A stretch of DNA of 64,000 nt from assembly GCF_016863635.1 (NCBI RefSeq), contig NZ_BOPG01000078.1, positions 54,865-118,864 on the forward strand, written 5' to 3'. The DNA is from Virgisporangium aurantiacum (GTDB lineage Bacteria > Actinomycetota > Actinomycetes > Mycobacteriales > Micromonosporaceae). Positions 32,632 through 41,253 of the stretch are shown here, in pieces. A program made the position numbers and the translations under genes. Numbering within the stretch: the first letter of the stretch is position 1; every line of letters begins with the position of its first letter. Below the pieces are notes generated by a model. It saw only the letters and a program-made list of their open reading frames with translations, was not told where the DNA came from and did not search any database.

Positions 32632-33438
32632 TCATCGCAGGGTGAGCGCGGTCGCGGACTCGACGCGGGTCAGTTTTTCCGGATTTCGGACGTAATAGAG
32701 TCCGGTGATGCGGGTGTCCTCGACGCGGACGGCGAGGACGCCGTCGAGCTGACCGTCCAGGCGCAGCACGAGAGAAGGGTTGCCGTTGACCACGGTCGGC
32801 TCGGCGGTGAGGATGCTGTCCACCTTGCTGATGCCGCCGACGAACATGCGGGCCACCTTGTCGGCGCCGATGACCGGCCGCAGCGCGGCCTGTTTGATGC
32901 CGCCGCCGTCCGCCACCAGGACCACGTCCGGGGCGAGCACGTCGAGCAGGCCTTGCAGGTCTCCGGTTTCGATCGCGTGCCGCAGAGAGTGCAGCGCCTC
33001 TCGGGTCAGGCTCGCCGGGACCACCTGGCGCGGACGGCGGGCGTCGACGTGGCGGACCGCCGACGTGGTCTTGTCGAGGGCCGCAGCGATCTCGTCGTAG
33101 TTGACGTCGAAGCCCTCGTGCAGGACGAAGACCGCGCGTTCCGTCGGCGCCAACGTTTCCAGAACGAGCATCAGCGCCATCGACATGCTCTCCGCGAGCG
33201 CGACGTCGTCGGCCACGTCCGGCGTGGTGAGCAGCGGTTCCGGCAGCCAGGAGCCGACGTCGCTGACCTGCGCCAGGTCGACTTTGACCCAACGCAGCCA
33301 GGTCTCCTGGAGGACGTCTTCGGCGTCGGCCGCCGAACCGAGCATCTCGTAGGCGACGGTGAACAGCAGGTTCCGGTGGGCCACGAAGGTTCCGGTAGCG
33401 GGGTCGGCGGGCGGTATGTCCACTGCAGGACCTTCCAT
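32632..33438 (-). CDS. ECF41-type sigma factor with internal deletions
   Basis: The 268-aa protein has sigma-70 region 2 ('NLLFTVAYEMLGSAADAEDV', 'LQETWLRW'), part of region 4 ('LAPTERAVFVLHEGFDVNY', 'DEIAAALDKTTSAVR') and a C-terminal SnoaL-like domain with 'VLVADGGGIK'. Compared with the intact paralogue at 34706, about 30 residues are missing after region 2 ('VDLAQVSDVGSWLPEPLL') and the stretch after the region 4 helix is shortened to 'AVRHVDARRPRQ', removing most of the recognition-helix end. The frame is intact, so it may be a diverged or crippled factor. It follows the FAD oxidoreductase by 13 bases, as ECF41 genes commonly neighbour oxidoreductases. Confidence 0.8.
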   Translation of the reverse strand: MEGPAVDIPPADPATGTFVAHRNLLFTVAYEMLGSAADAEDVLQETWLRWVKVDLAQVSDVGSWLPEPLLTTPDVADDVALAESMSMALMLVLETLAPTERAVFVLHEGFDVNYDEIAAALDKTTSAVRHVDARRPRQVVPASLTREALHSLRHAIETGDLQGLLDVLAPDVVLVADGGGIKQAALRPVIGADKVARMFVGGISKVDSILTAEPTVVNGNPSLVLRLDGQLDGVLAVRVEDTRITGLYYVRNPEKLTRVESATALTLR

Positions 33439-33451
33439 CTCGATGGTCAGG

Positions 33452-34624
33452 TCAGCGGGCGGCGGGCGCCTGGAGCCGCTGATGGCGGGTGTCGTCGCGG
33501 AACTTCCAGGTGAAGGAACCGGGCTGGTGCGCCTCGTGCGACAGGTGCTCGATCAGGCCCGGGAAACTGCTTCTCTTGATCTTCGCGCCGAGGAAGCCGC
33601 CGACAGCGAAACCCTTGGCGATATCGTTCCTCGAGGCGAGTTGGACGGTGGCGGCGCCGTGGCCCAGGCTGACGCACTGCCCGAAGAAGCCGATGGCGAT
33701 GGTGGCCGGTTGCCTGCCCGCGATCCGGCTGAGCACGGTGTCGGCCGCATGGGCGCCGAGTGGATTGGCGGCCTGACAGCTCATTCGCAGCGGCAGGTTC
33801 GACGGCGCGGCCGAATCCCCAGCTGCGACGATGTGGTCGTCGTCGACGCTGGTGAGCGTCTCGTCTGTCAGCAGGCGTCCGGCCGCGTCGGTCGTGAACC
33901 CGCTGCGGGCGGCCAGATCGGGGACGCTGAACCCGGCCGTCCAGATGGTCACCGTGCTGGGCAACGCGCGACCGTCCGCCAGCAGGACGGCGTCGCGGCG
34001 CACCGCGGTGACCCTCGCACCTGGACCGTCGATGATGCTCACCCCGAGCCTGGCCAGCCGCTTGGCGAACTTGCGGCGGATCCGGGGGTGCAGGTACGGA
34101 TGGAGCACGTTGCCGCACACGAGCGTCACGGTGCGGCCCTCGGCAGCCAGCTCAGCGGCCACCTCGATGCCCGTCGCGCCGGCTCCGACCACTGTCACCG
34201 TGGCCATCGGTGGTGTGGTGTCGAGCACCGACCGCAGCCGCTGCGCCTCTTCCAGGCTGGCCATGTTGTGGGCGTACTCGGCGGCCCCGGGAACACTCGG
34301 GTCGGCGCTGCCGCTGCCCACCGCGTAGATCAGGTAGTCGTAGCCCACCGTGGCGCCGTTCACCAACGCAACGGTGCGGCCGGCCGCGTCGATCCTGCTG
34401 GCGGTGTCGACCACGAGCGCGACGCGGTCGGCCAGGATGTCGCGGTAGCCGACAACCGCATCGCCGGTTCCGCCGACGAGCTGGTGCAGGCGGATGCGGT
34501 GCACGAAGTTCGGCCGTGGGTTGATCAGGGTCACGGCCACGTCGTCGCGCTGGGTGAGGCGGTTGGCCGCCATGACACCGGCGTACCCGCCGCCGACCAC
34601 GACCACCCTGGTGTTCTCCGTCAT
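33452..34624 (-). CDS. FAD/NAD(P)-dependent oxidoreductase (NDH-2-like)
   Basis: The 390-aa protein has the FAD Rossmann motif 'VVVVGGGYAGVMAANRL', a second dinucleotide motif 'VTVVGAGATGIEVAAELAAE' near residue 150 and the C-terminal FAD motif 'DDHIVAAGDSAAP' near 280. This fits the type II NADH dehydrogenase/pyridine nucleotide-disulfide oxidoreductase family. No C-terminal membrane anchor is obvious. GAGGGAG precedes the ATG at 34624. With the sigma factor downstream it forms one of two tandem oxidoreductase-sigma modules; the other is 34706-36875. A redox-stress role is an inference. Confidence 0.85.
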   Translation of the reverse strand: MTENTRVVVVGGGYAGVMAANRLTQRDDVAVTLINPRPNFVHRIRLHQLVGGTGDAVVGYRDILADRVALVVDTASRIDAAGRTVALVNGATVGYDYLIYAVGSGSADPSVPGAAEYAHNMASLEEAQRLRSVLDTTPPMATVTVVGAGATGIEVAAELAAEGRTVTLVCGNVLHPYLHPRIRRKFAKRLARLGVSIIDGPGARVTAVRRDAVLLADGRALPSTVTIWTAGFSVPDLAARSGFTTDAAGRLLTDETLTSVDDDHIVAAGDSAAPSNLPLRMSCQAANPLGAHAADTVLSRIAGRQPATIAIGFFGQCVSLGHGAATVQLASRNDIAKGFAVGGFLGAKIKRSSFPGLIEHLSHEAHQPGSFTWKFRDDTRHQRLQAPAAR

Positions 34625-34705
34625 GGTTTCTCCCTCATACCTCGGTGTTCGACCACAGGACACCGTCCGAGCGGCCGGTATAACAGCGGCGGACTCGGCG
34701 TCGGG

Positions 34706-35656
34706 TCACCACCGGGCGACGAGCGGCGCGTCCGGTTCGTGCTGCCGCCAGGCCTCGGTGAGGCGGGTGAGGCGGGTGGGGGCGGCGATGCCGCGCACGG
34801 TTGCGATCCTGCCGTGGGCGATGTCGAACGTCACGGCGCCGACGATCTGGTCGCCGACCACGAAAAGGATGGCGGGGGCGCGGTTGACCAGCGCGTAGTG
34901 GACGGCGGGCGTGCCGCCGGCAAGTCGCCGCTTTGCGGGCGTGGGTGTGAAGCCGGCCCGTGCAACGGCGGCGATGCGCTGCGCGGTGTCGTACTGCAGC
35001 AGTGTCTCGGTGAGGCCGACGCCGTCGGAGATCGCGATCGCATCGTCGGTCAGCAGCGCCACCAGCCGTTCGGTGCGGCCCGAAGAGGCGGCGGCGAGGA
35101 ACTCCTCGACGATCCTGCGGGCGGATGCCGGGTCGACTTCGCCGCCGACGCGGCGCGCGGCGGTGACGCGGCGCCGGGCCCGGTGGAGGTGCTGCTGGCT
35201 GGCCGATTCAGTGATGTCGAGGATGTCGGCAATCTCGGTGTGGCTGTAGGAGAACGCCTCGCGCAGAACGTAGACGGCCCGCTCGACCGGTGACAGGCGC
35301 TCCATGAGCATCAGCACGGCCAGGGAGACCGATTCGCGCTGCTCGAACGTGTCGGCCGGGCCGAGCATCGGGTCGGCGTCGAGCAGCGGTTCCGGCAGCC
35401 AGGCGACGGTGCGTTCGCGGCGGGACTGTGCCGAGCGGAGCCGGTCGAGGCACAGGTTGGTGACGACCTTCGTCAGCCATGCGCCGGGCACCATGATCCG
35501 CTGCCGGTCGGCGGCCTGCCAGTGCACGAACGCATCCTGCACCGCGTCTTCGGCGTCGGCGGCGGAACCCAGCAGCCGGTACGCCAGCGAGGCCAGCCGG
35601 TTCCGGCTGGCCTCGAACCGGCTGGTGTCGAAGCGATCGGTGGCGGCGCTGTCCAC
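34706..35656 (-). CDS. ECF41-type sigma factor (intact)
   Basis: The 316-aa protein has region 2 ('RLASLAYRLLGSAADAEDAV', 'QDAFVHWQAA'), the linker 'GAWLTKVVTNLCLDRLRSAQ' that is missing from the paralogue at 32632, region 4 ('LSPVERAVYVLREAFSYSH', 'TEIADILDITESASQQHLHR') and a C-terminal SnoaL-like domain that in ECF41 factors modulates activity in place of an anti-sigma factor. I place the start at a GTG at 35656, 10 bases after the oxidoreductase stop; a longer frame upstream runs antisense-like inside that gene. It forms a module with the FAD oxidoreductase at 35667. Confidence 0.85.
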   Translation of the reverse strand: MDSAATDRFDTSRFEASRNRLASLAYRLLGSAADAEDAVQDAFVHWQAADRQRIMVPGAWLTKVVTNLCLDRLRSAQSRRERTVAWLPEPLLDADPMLGPADTFEQRESVSLAVLMLMERLSPVERAVYVLREAFSYSHTEIADILDITESASQQHLHRARRRVTAARRVGGEVDPASARRIVEEFLAAASSGRTERLVALLTDDAIAISDGVGLTETLLQYDTAQRIAAVARAGFTPTPAKRRLAGGTPAVHYALVNRAPAILFVVGDQIVGAVTFDIAHGRIATVRGIAAPTRLTRLTEAWRQHEPDAPLVARW

Positions 35657-35666
35657 GCTGACCGCC

Positions 35667-36875
35667 CTAGGCGCCGACGCGGCCGCCAGCTCGGCGCGAT
35701 GTATCCGCCACGGCAGCCAGGCGGTGCCTGCGCTTGGGCAGGCCGAAGGTCGGGTGCGAGATGGTCCACAACGCGATCCTGTTGATGCCCTCCTTGACCA
35801 GCGCAGCCGTCCGCCCGCCCTGATACTTCGGCTTCGCTCGCCCCTCGTCGTCGACCGTCTGCAGCATCCCGTCCCGCCGCCCGAGGGTGATGTAGTTGTA
35901 CGTGTAGACCAGCTTGGTGTTCGCAACCTCGCGGCCGGTCAGACGTCCCACGATCGCCTCCATGGCCTGCCGGCCGGTGAAGCCGGCCGAACCGCAGGAC
36001 ATCGGCAGCGGCCGGCCGTTGTCGCCGATGGCGTAGACGCTGTCGCCGATGGCGTAGACATTCGGGTGCGAGACCGACCGCATGGTGCGATCGACGACGA
36101 TCTGACCGTTCTCGGTGACCTCCAGCCCACCGGCGGCGGCGATCGGGCTGACCGCGAACCCGGCCGTCCACACGGTGACGTCAGACGCCAGAGCGGTGCC
36201 GTCGGCGCACAGCACCCGCGTCGCATCGACAGCTTCGACGCTGGCGTGCTCCAGCACGGTAATGCCCAGCCGGTCGCAGGCCTGACGCAGGTGGCTGCGG
36301 GCCCCGGCGGAGAGCCGGGCACCCAACTCGCCGCGGGCGATCAGCGCCACCGACAGGCCGGGCCGGGATTCGGCGATCTCGGCGGCGCACTCGATGCCGG
36401 TCAGCCCGTCGCCGACGACCACCACACGCCCGCCGGCACCCCGCCCGCCCAGGCTGTCCAGGCGCTCACGCAGGCGCAACGCCGAGGGCCGGCCGGCGAC
36501 ATCGAAGGCGTGCTCGGCCACGCCGGGGACGCCGCGGTCGGCGACACGGCTGCCAAGCGCGTACACAAGCGTGTCGTAGCCGAGCTCGCCGCCACCGCCG
36601 GCGTCGGCCACGGCGACGACCCGGCGCTCGGGGTCGACGGCGGTGACCCGGGCCACGCGCAGCCGTATCCCGGTGCCCGCGAAAGCATCGGCGAGCTTCA
36701 GTGCCTTGATCTCCCGACCGGCCGCGAGCTGGTGCAGCCGCATCCGCTCGACGAACTGCGGCTCAGCATTGACCACGGTGATCTCCGTGTCCGCCGGCGA
36801 CAGCTGACGGGCCAAGTTTCCGGCCGCGTATGCCCCGGCATAACCGGCGCCGAGAACGACGATGCGGTGCTTCAT
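35667..36875 (-). CDS. FAD/NAD(P)-dependent oxidoreductase (NDH-2-like), second copy
   Basis: The 402-aa protein starts 'MKHRIVVLGAGYAGAYAAGN' and has 'GRVVVVGDGLTGIECAAEIA' for the second nucleotide site and 'HPNVYAIGDSVYAIGDN' for the C-terminal FAD site. The last segment contains a seven-residue tandem duplication (VYAIGDS/VYAIGDN) encoded by an exact 19-base repeat within a 21-base period, unusual at a cofactor site. AGGAGC precedes the ATG. It is related to the protein at 33452 and forms the second oxidoreductase-sigma module. It diverges from the ArsR operon. Confidence 0.85.
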   Translation of the reverse strand: MKHRIVVLGAGYAGAYAAGNLARQLSPADTEITVVNAEPQFVERMRLHQLAAGREIKALKLADAFAGTGIRLRVARVTAVDPERRVVAVADAGGGGELGYDTLVYALGSRVADRGVPGVAEHAFDVAGRPSALRLRERLDSLGGRGAGGRVVVVGDGLTGIECAAEIAESRPGLSVALIARGELGARLSAGARSHLRQACDRLGITVLEHASVEAVDATRVLCADGTALASDVTVWTAGFAVSPIAAAGGLEVTENGQIVVDRTMRSVSHPNVYAIGDSVYAIGDNGRPLPMSCGSAGFTGRQAMEAIVGRLTGREVANTKLVYTYNYITLGRRDGMLQTVDDEGRAKPKYQGGRTAALVKEGINRIALWTISHPTFGLPKRRHRLAAVADTSRRAGGRVGA

Positions 36876-37001
36876 GTGTTGCTCCTGTCGAGTCGCTTGC
36901 TCTCGGTGGCTTGAGCGGGGCAGCAACCCGATTGCTGACAGGACCTACGTGTGGCCTGGGTCACAGGCGTCAACGCTCGCCGCCCGATCCGGCGGTACGC
37001 T

Positions 37002-37030
37002 TTCATCGTTAATCGGCGATGAACGATGAA
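37002..37030. promoter_or_regulatory. ArsR-type operator
   Basis: A perfect inverted repeat, TTCATCGTT-N11-AACGATGAA, lies just upstream of the arsR-like gene, its right arm ending eight bases before the ATG and touching the ribosome binding site GAAGGG. The CATCG/CGATG core resembles actinobacterial ArsR boxes. Autorepression is inferred. Confidence 0.7.
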
Positions 37031-37038
37031 GGGCTTCG

Positions 37039-37362
37039 ATGGGCGACCTGTTGGACCGCGCGACGGCCGAGGAGTACGCGGCCTGTTTCCGCGCGCTCGC
37101 GGACCCGACCCGCGTGCAGATCGTGGCGTACCTGGCGCGGCAGGCCCGGCCGTTGCCGGTCGGTGAGATCGTGGCCGCCGTCGGGCTGGCCCAGTCCACG
37201 GTCTCGCAGCACCTGAAGATCCTGGCCGACGTGCGGTTCGTCCTCGCCGACCAGGTCGGCACGGCCCGGCACTACCGGATCAACCAGCGGTGCGTCAGCT
37301 ACTTCCCGTCGGCCGCCGACGTGGTGATGGGCAAGCCGTCGACCTGGAGCGCGGGATGCTGA
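37039..37362 (+). CDS. ArsR-family repressor
   Basis: The 107-aa protein has the ArsR winged helix: 'CFRALADPTRVQIVAYLARQ', 'LPVGEIVAAVGLAQSTVSQH' and 'LKILADVRFVLADQVGTARHYR'. A Cys near the start (A-C-F at residue 15) and Cys near the end ('NQRCVSYF', 'SAGC') could sense arsenite, but the classical CVC motif is absent. GAAGGG precedes the ATG. Its stop overlaps the GNAT gene start, so it heads a four-gene operon (ArsR, GNAT, ArsO-like, MFS). Confidence 0.88.
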   Translation: MGDLLDRATAEEYAACFRALADPTRVQIVAYLARQARPLPVGEIVAAVGLAQSTVSQHLKILADVRFVLADQVGTARHYRINQRCVSYFPSAADVVMGKPSTWSAGC

Positions 37363-37838
37363 TCCGGCCGATGGCCGCCACCGACGCGCCGGCGGTGCTG
37401 CGGATCTACCAGGACGGCCTGGACTCCGGCCACGCGAGCTTCGAGACGACCGCACCGGCCTGGCCGGCGTTCGACGCGGCCCGGCTCGCCCACCACCGCC
37501 ACGTGGCCGTCGACGACGACGCGGTGGTCGGCTGGATCGCGGTGTCGCCCGTCTCGGCCCGGCCGGTGTATGCCGGCGTCGTCGAGCACTCCGTCTACGT
37601 CGATCCGGCGGCGCGGGGCCGCGGCCTCGCCCGCCGTCTGCTGGACGCGTTGATCGCCTCCACCGAGGCCGCCGGGATCTGGACGATCCAGTCCGGCGTC
37701 TTCCCCGAGAACGTCACCAGTCTCGCGCTGCACGAGAAGGCCGGGTTCCGCGTCGTCGGCACCCGCGAACGCGTCGGCCGCCACCACGGCCGCTGGCGCG
37801 ACGTCGTCCTCATCGAGCGGCGCAGCACAACCATCTGA
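37356..37838 (+). CDS. GNAT N-acetyltransferase, ArsN1/phosphinothricin acetyltransferase-like
   Basis: The 160-aa protein has 'MLIRPMAATDAPAVLRIYQD' at the start, 'VVGWIAVSPVSARPVYAGVV' and 'EHSVYVDPAARGRGLARRLL' (acetyl-CoA loop R-G-x-G-L/A), and 'LHEKAGFRVVGTRERVGRHH'. This is the phosphinothricin acetyltransferase pattern. Homologues in ars operons (ArsN1) acetylate arsinothricin, an organoarsenical glutamate mimic. The ATG overlaps the arsR stop. Resistance to arsinothricin or phosphinothricin is a reasonable prediction. Confidence 0.8.
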   Translation: MLIRPMAATDAPAVLRIYQDGLDSGHASFETTAPAWPAFDAARLAHHRHVAVDDDAVVGWIAVSPVSARPVYAGVVEHSVYVDPAARGRGLARRLLDALIASTEAAGIWTIQSGVFPENVTSLALHEKAGFRVVGTRERVGRHHGRWRDVVLIERRSTTI

Positions 37839-37849
37839 AGGAGCTGTTC

Positions 37850-39094
37850 ATGAACGACCTCCCGGTCGTCGTCATCGGCGCCGGCCCGGTCGGGCTGGCC
37901 GCCGCCGCACACCTCACCGAACGCGGAATCCCTTACCTGGTCCTCGAATCCGGAGACGGCCCGGCGGCGACCGTGCGGCAGTGGGGACACGTGCGGCTGT
38001 TCTCGCCGTGGCGGTTCGACACCGACACGGCCGCCCGCCGCCTCCTCGCCGACTCCGGCTGGGTGGAACCGGACCCGGACGTGCTACCCACCGGCGACGA
38101 CCTCGCCGACGACTACCTGCGGCCGCTGGCCGACCTGCCGGCGGTGAAGCCGAACCTCCGCTACGACGCGCGCGTGGTCGCGGTGACCCGGGTCGGCCTG
38201 GACCGGTTGCGTACCGCCGGCCGCGACACCACCCCGTTCCTGGTGCGCCTGTCCACCGGCGAGGACATCCACGCCCGGGCGGTCGTCGACGCGTCCGGCA
38301 CCTGGTGGACCCGGAACGTCCTCGGCGCCGCGGGCATTCCCGCCCACGGCGAGGCCGCCGCGGCGTCCACTGTGGACGGTGCGCTGCCCGACGTGCTCGG
38401 TCGCGACCGGGACCGCTTCGCCGGCACGCGGACCGTGGTCGTGGGCGCCGGGCACTCGGCGGCGAACACGTTGCTGTCGCTGGCCGAGCTGCCCGGAACA
38501 TCCGTGACGTGGGCGATCCGGTCCGGCAGCCCGGCCCGCACCTACGGCGGCGAGTCCGCCGACGCCCTGCCGGCCCGGGGCGCCCTCGGCGCCCGGCTGC
38601 GCGAACACGTCGAGAACGGGACCGTCACGCTCGTCACCGGCTTTTCCGTCCAGCGGATCACCGTCACCGGCGACGGCGTCGAACTGTCCGACGGCACCCG
38701 CACGATCGTCGCGGACCGGATCGTCGCCGCCACCGGGTACCGGCCCGACCACACCATCGCCTCCGAACTGCGCCTGGACCTCGACCCCGTCCTCGGCTCG
38801 ACCCGGGCGCTGGCGCCGCTGATCGACCCGAACGAGCATTCCTGCGGCACCGTGCCGCCGCACGGCGTCGACGAGCTGACCCACCCGGAACCGGGCTACT
38901 ACGCCATCGGGGTCAAGAGCTACGGCCGGGCGCCGACGTTCCTGCTCGCGACCGGATACGAACAGGCCCGTTCCGTCGTGGCGGCCCTCGCCGGTGACTG
39001 GGACGCCGCCCGCGACGTGCGGTTGGACCTGCCCGAGACCGGCGTCTGCAACAGCAACCCGGTCGTCGACGGCAGCGGCGGTTGCTGCGGCTGA
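37850..39094 (+). CDS. ArsO-like flavin-dependent monooxygenase
   Basis: The 414-aa protein begins 'NDLPVVVIGAGPVGLAAAAH' (FAD site), has 'RTVVVGAGHSAANTLLSLAE' (NADP site) near residue 197 and 'ADRIVAATGYRPDHTIASEL'. It ends with a Cys-rich tail 'GVCNSN...GSGGCCG'. Putative flavin monooxygenases of this kind (ArsO) recur in arsenic-resistance operons, though their reaction is not firmly established. GAAGGAG precedes the ATG. It is the third gene of the operon and overlaps the MFS gene by 13 bases. Confidence 0.78.
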   Translation: MNDLPVVVIGAGPVGLAAAAHLTERGIPYLVLESGDGPAATVRQWGHVRLFSPWRFDTDTAARRLLADSGWVEPDPDVLPTGDDLADDYLRPLADLPAVKPNLRYDARVVAVTRVGLDRLRTAGRDTTPFLVRLSTGEDIHARAVVDASGTWWTRNVLGAAGIPAHGEAAAASTVDGALPDVLGRDRDRFAGTRTVVVGAGHSAANTLLSLAELPGTSVTWAIRSGSPARTYGGESADALPARGALGARLREHVENGTVTLVTGFSVQRITVTGDGVELSDGTRTIVADRIVAATGYRPDHTIASELRLDLDPVLGSTRALAPLIDPNEHSCGTVPPHGVDELTHPEPGYYAIGVKSYGRAPTFLLATGYEQARSVVAALAGDWDAARDVRLDLPETGVCNSNPVVDGSGGCCG

Positions 39095-40305
39095 GGGTCC
39101 GCCGCGGGTGGGGCATCGTCGCGGCGTTCGCGGTCACCCAGACCGTCGGCTACGGCGTCCTCTACTACGCCTTCGCCGTGCTGCTACAGCCCATGGCGAC
39201 GGCGCTGGACGCCTCGGCTGCGACGGTCACCGGCGCCCTGACCGCGTCGGTCCTCGCGGGCGCCGCCCTGTCGGTGCCGGTCGGCCGGTGGCTGGACCGG
39301 CACGGCGGCCGGGCGTTGATGACGGTCGGGTCGCTGCTCGCCACCGCCCTCGTGGTGGCCTGGTCGCAGGTACGCACCGTCGCCCAGCTCTACGCGGTGC
39401 TCATCGGGATCGGGCTGACCACCGCGATGGTCCTCTACGAACCGGCCCTGACCGTCGTCGTCTCCTGGTTCGACCCGGCCCGCCGCAGCCGCGCCGTCCT
39501 CGCCGTCATCGTCGTCGCCGGATTCGCCAGCACCATCTTCCTGCCGCTGACCGCCGTGCTCGTCGACCGGTACGGCTGGCGCACGGCGCTGCTCGTTCTG
39601 GCCGGCATCCATGGCGCGCTGACGGTGCCGTTGCACGCGTTCGCGGTCCGTCCGCCACCGGCCCCGCCGGCGCGACACACCGACGGAACCCACGCCGGGA
39701 TCGTGCGGGCGGCGGTGCGGGACGCGCGGTTCTGGTTCCTCGCCACCGCGTTCGTGGCCCACAGCGCCGCCATGGCCGCCATGACCGTCCACCTCGTCGG
39801 CTTTCTCGTCCACAGTGGACACCCGGCAACGTTCGCCGCCACCGTCGCCGGACTCCTCGGCGTCCTGTCGGTCACCGGCCGGCTCCTGCTCACCGCCGCC
39901 CACCGCCGCTGGCGGCTCACCACCGTCGTCACCGTCGTCTTCGGCGTGCAGGCGCTCGCCGCCTTCGCCCTGCCGCTGATCGCGGCCGGCCCGATCGGCG
40001 CGGCCGCCGGCGTCACCGCCTTCGGGATCGGATTCGGGGTCGCCAGCCTCACCCGACCCCAACTCCTCGCCGATCGCTACGGCACCCTCGCCTACGGCAC
40101 CATCAACGGCATCCTCGCGACGCCCGTCACCGTCGCCAGAGCCGTCGCGCCGATGGCCGCCGCCGGCCTCCTCGGCGCCACCAGCTATCCCGCCGTCCTC
40201 GCCGCGATCGGCGGCACCTGCCTCGTCGCCGCCGTGGGAATCGCCGCCGTGGGAATCGCCGCGCACGCCGGCACACCGTCGCCCGTCACAGAGGACGGGT
40301 CATGA
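39082..40305 (+). CDS. MFS transporter of the ars-type operon
   Basis: The protein (about 407 aa) is a 12-helix major facilitator: 'WGIVAAFAVTQTVGYGVLYY', 'GRWLDRHGGRALMTVGSLLA' (loop 2-3 motif A region), 'LVLAGIHGALTVPLHAF' and further helices. In the operon it probably exports an arsenical or its acetylated/oxidised form, because neither ArsB nor Acr3 is present. The start is uncertain: a TTG at 39082 overlaps the upstream stop and I see no better ATG/GTG in frame before the first helix. A nine-base direct duplication (GTGGGAATC) near 40240 repeats 'AVGIAAVGIAA' at the last helix. Confidence 0.82.
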   Translation: MLRLRVRRGWGIVAAFAVTQTVGYGVLYYAFAVLLQPMATALDASAATVTGALTASVLAGAALSVPVGRWLDRHGGRALMTVGSLLATALVVAWSQVRTVAQLYAVLIGIGLTTAMVLYEPALTVVVSWFDPARRSRAVLAVIVVAGFASTIFLPLTAVLVDRYGWRTALLVLAGIHGALTVPLHAFAVRPPPAPPARHTDGTHAGIVRAAVRDARFWFLATAFVAHSAAMAAMTVHLVGFLVHSGHPATFAATVAGLLGVLSVTGRLLLTAAHRRWRLTTVVTVVFGVQALAAFALPLIAAGPIGAAAGVTAFGIGFGVASLTRPQLLADRYGTLAYGTINGILATPVTVARAVAPMAAAGLLGATSYPAVLAAIGGTCLVAAVGIAAVGIAAHAGTPSPVTEDGS

Positions 40306-40331
40306 CGACGGTGTGCGGACTGGCGGGCCAG

Positions 40332-41207
40332 TTAGCGGTCCAGATCGCGTATGACGTCGCGGAGGATGGCCGGGGTACGGTCCGGTGGGTCGGCCTCGAT
40401 GAACAGCTTGGTCGCCGCGGCCGCGTACCGGTCGACGTCCTCACGCTTGTCCAGGTAGATCGCGCTGGTGAGCTGTTCGAGGTAGACGGTGTCGGGCAGG
40501 TCCTGCAGCGGGAACCGTAGGAGGGTGAACGCGCCGCCGGCGGCGGCGTGCCCGCCGCTGAGGAATGGGACCACCTGGAGCTGGATGTTCGGGTTGTCGC
40601 ACTGCTCCAGCAGCGATACCAGCTGCGCGCGCAGTACCGCCTTACCGCCGATGGGCCGCCGCAGCACCGCCTCGTCCAGCACGGCCCACAGCCGCGGCGC
40701 GCCCGGCCGGGCGAGCAGCCGCGTGCGGGTCATCCGCAGCTCCACCCGGCGGTCCAGTTCGCTCACGTCGGCCTGGCCGTGCCCGAGCATGATGACCGCC
40801 CGGGCGTACGCCGCGGTCTGCAGCAGCCCCGGGATGAACTGGACCTCGTAGGTCCGGATGTAGGTCGCCGCCTCCTCCAGGCCCAGGTAGTTCTGGAACC
40901 AGGCGGGGAGCAGGTCGTTGTACGGCTGCCACCAACCGGGCGCGTTCGCCTCCCGGGTCACGGCGAGCAGCCGCTCGTGTTCCCGCTCGTCGTCGACGCC
41001 GTAGAGCAGCAGCAGGTCGGTGACGTCGCGTTCCTTGAAGCCCACCCGCCCGAGTTCCATCCGGCTGATCTTCGACTCGGATCCGCGGATGGCCCAGCCG
41101 GCCTGTTCCCTGGTGAGTCCTTTGGCCTCCCGCAGGTGGCGCAGGCGGGCCCCCAACTGCATCCGGCGCACGATGGGGCCACCACCGTTGTGTTGAGCCG
41201 TGCTCAT
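40332..41207 (-). CDS. XRE-family regulator with DUF5753
   Basis: The 291-aa protein has an N-terminal HTH ('LGARLRHLREAKGLTREQAG', 'WAIRGSESKISRMELGRVGF') followed by the DUF5753 domain ('YEVQFIPGLLQTAAYARAVI', 'QLQVVPFLSGGHAAAGGAFT'). Such regulators occur in large numbers in actinomycetes, often near short DUF397 proteins or, as here, a DUF574 methyltransferase. The ATG at 41207 begins 'MSTAQHNGGG'. Effector and targets are unknown. Confidence 0.88.
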   Translation of the reverse strand: MSTAQHNGGGPIVRRMQLGARLRHLREAKGLTREQAGWAIRGSESKISRMELGRVGFKERDVTDLLLLYGVDDEREHERLLAVTREANAPGWWQPYNDLLPAWFQNYLGLEEAATYIRTYEVQFIPGLLQTAAYARAVIMLGHGQADVSELDRRVELRMTRTRLLARPGAPRLWAVLDEAVLRRPIGGKAVLRAQLVSLLEQCDNPNIQLQVVPFLSGGHAAAGGAFTLLRFPLQDLPDTVYLEQLTSAIYLDKREDVDRYAAAATKLFIEADPPDRTPAILRDVIRDLDR

Positions 41208-41253
41208 CGTGCGCCTCCGACGCGGCCAGTCGATGCCAAGGGTGTCGACCTGC

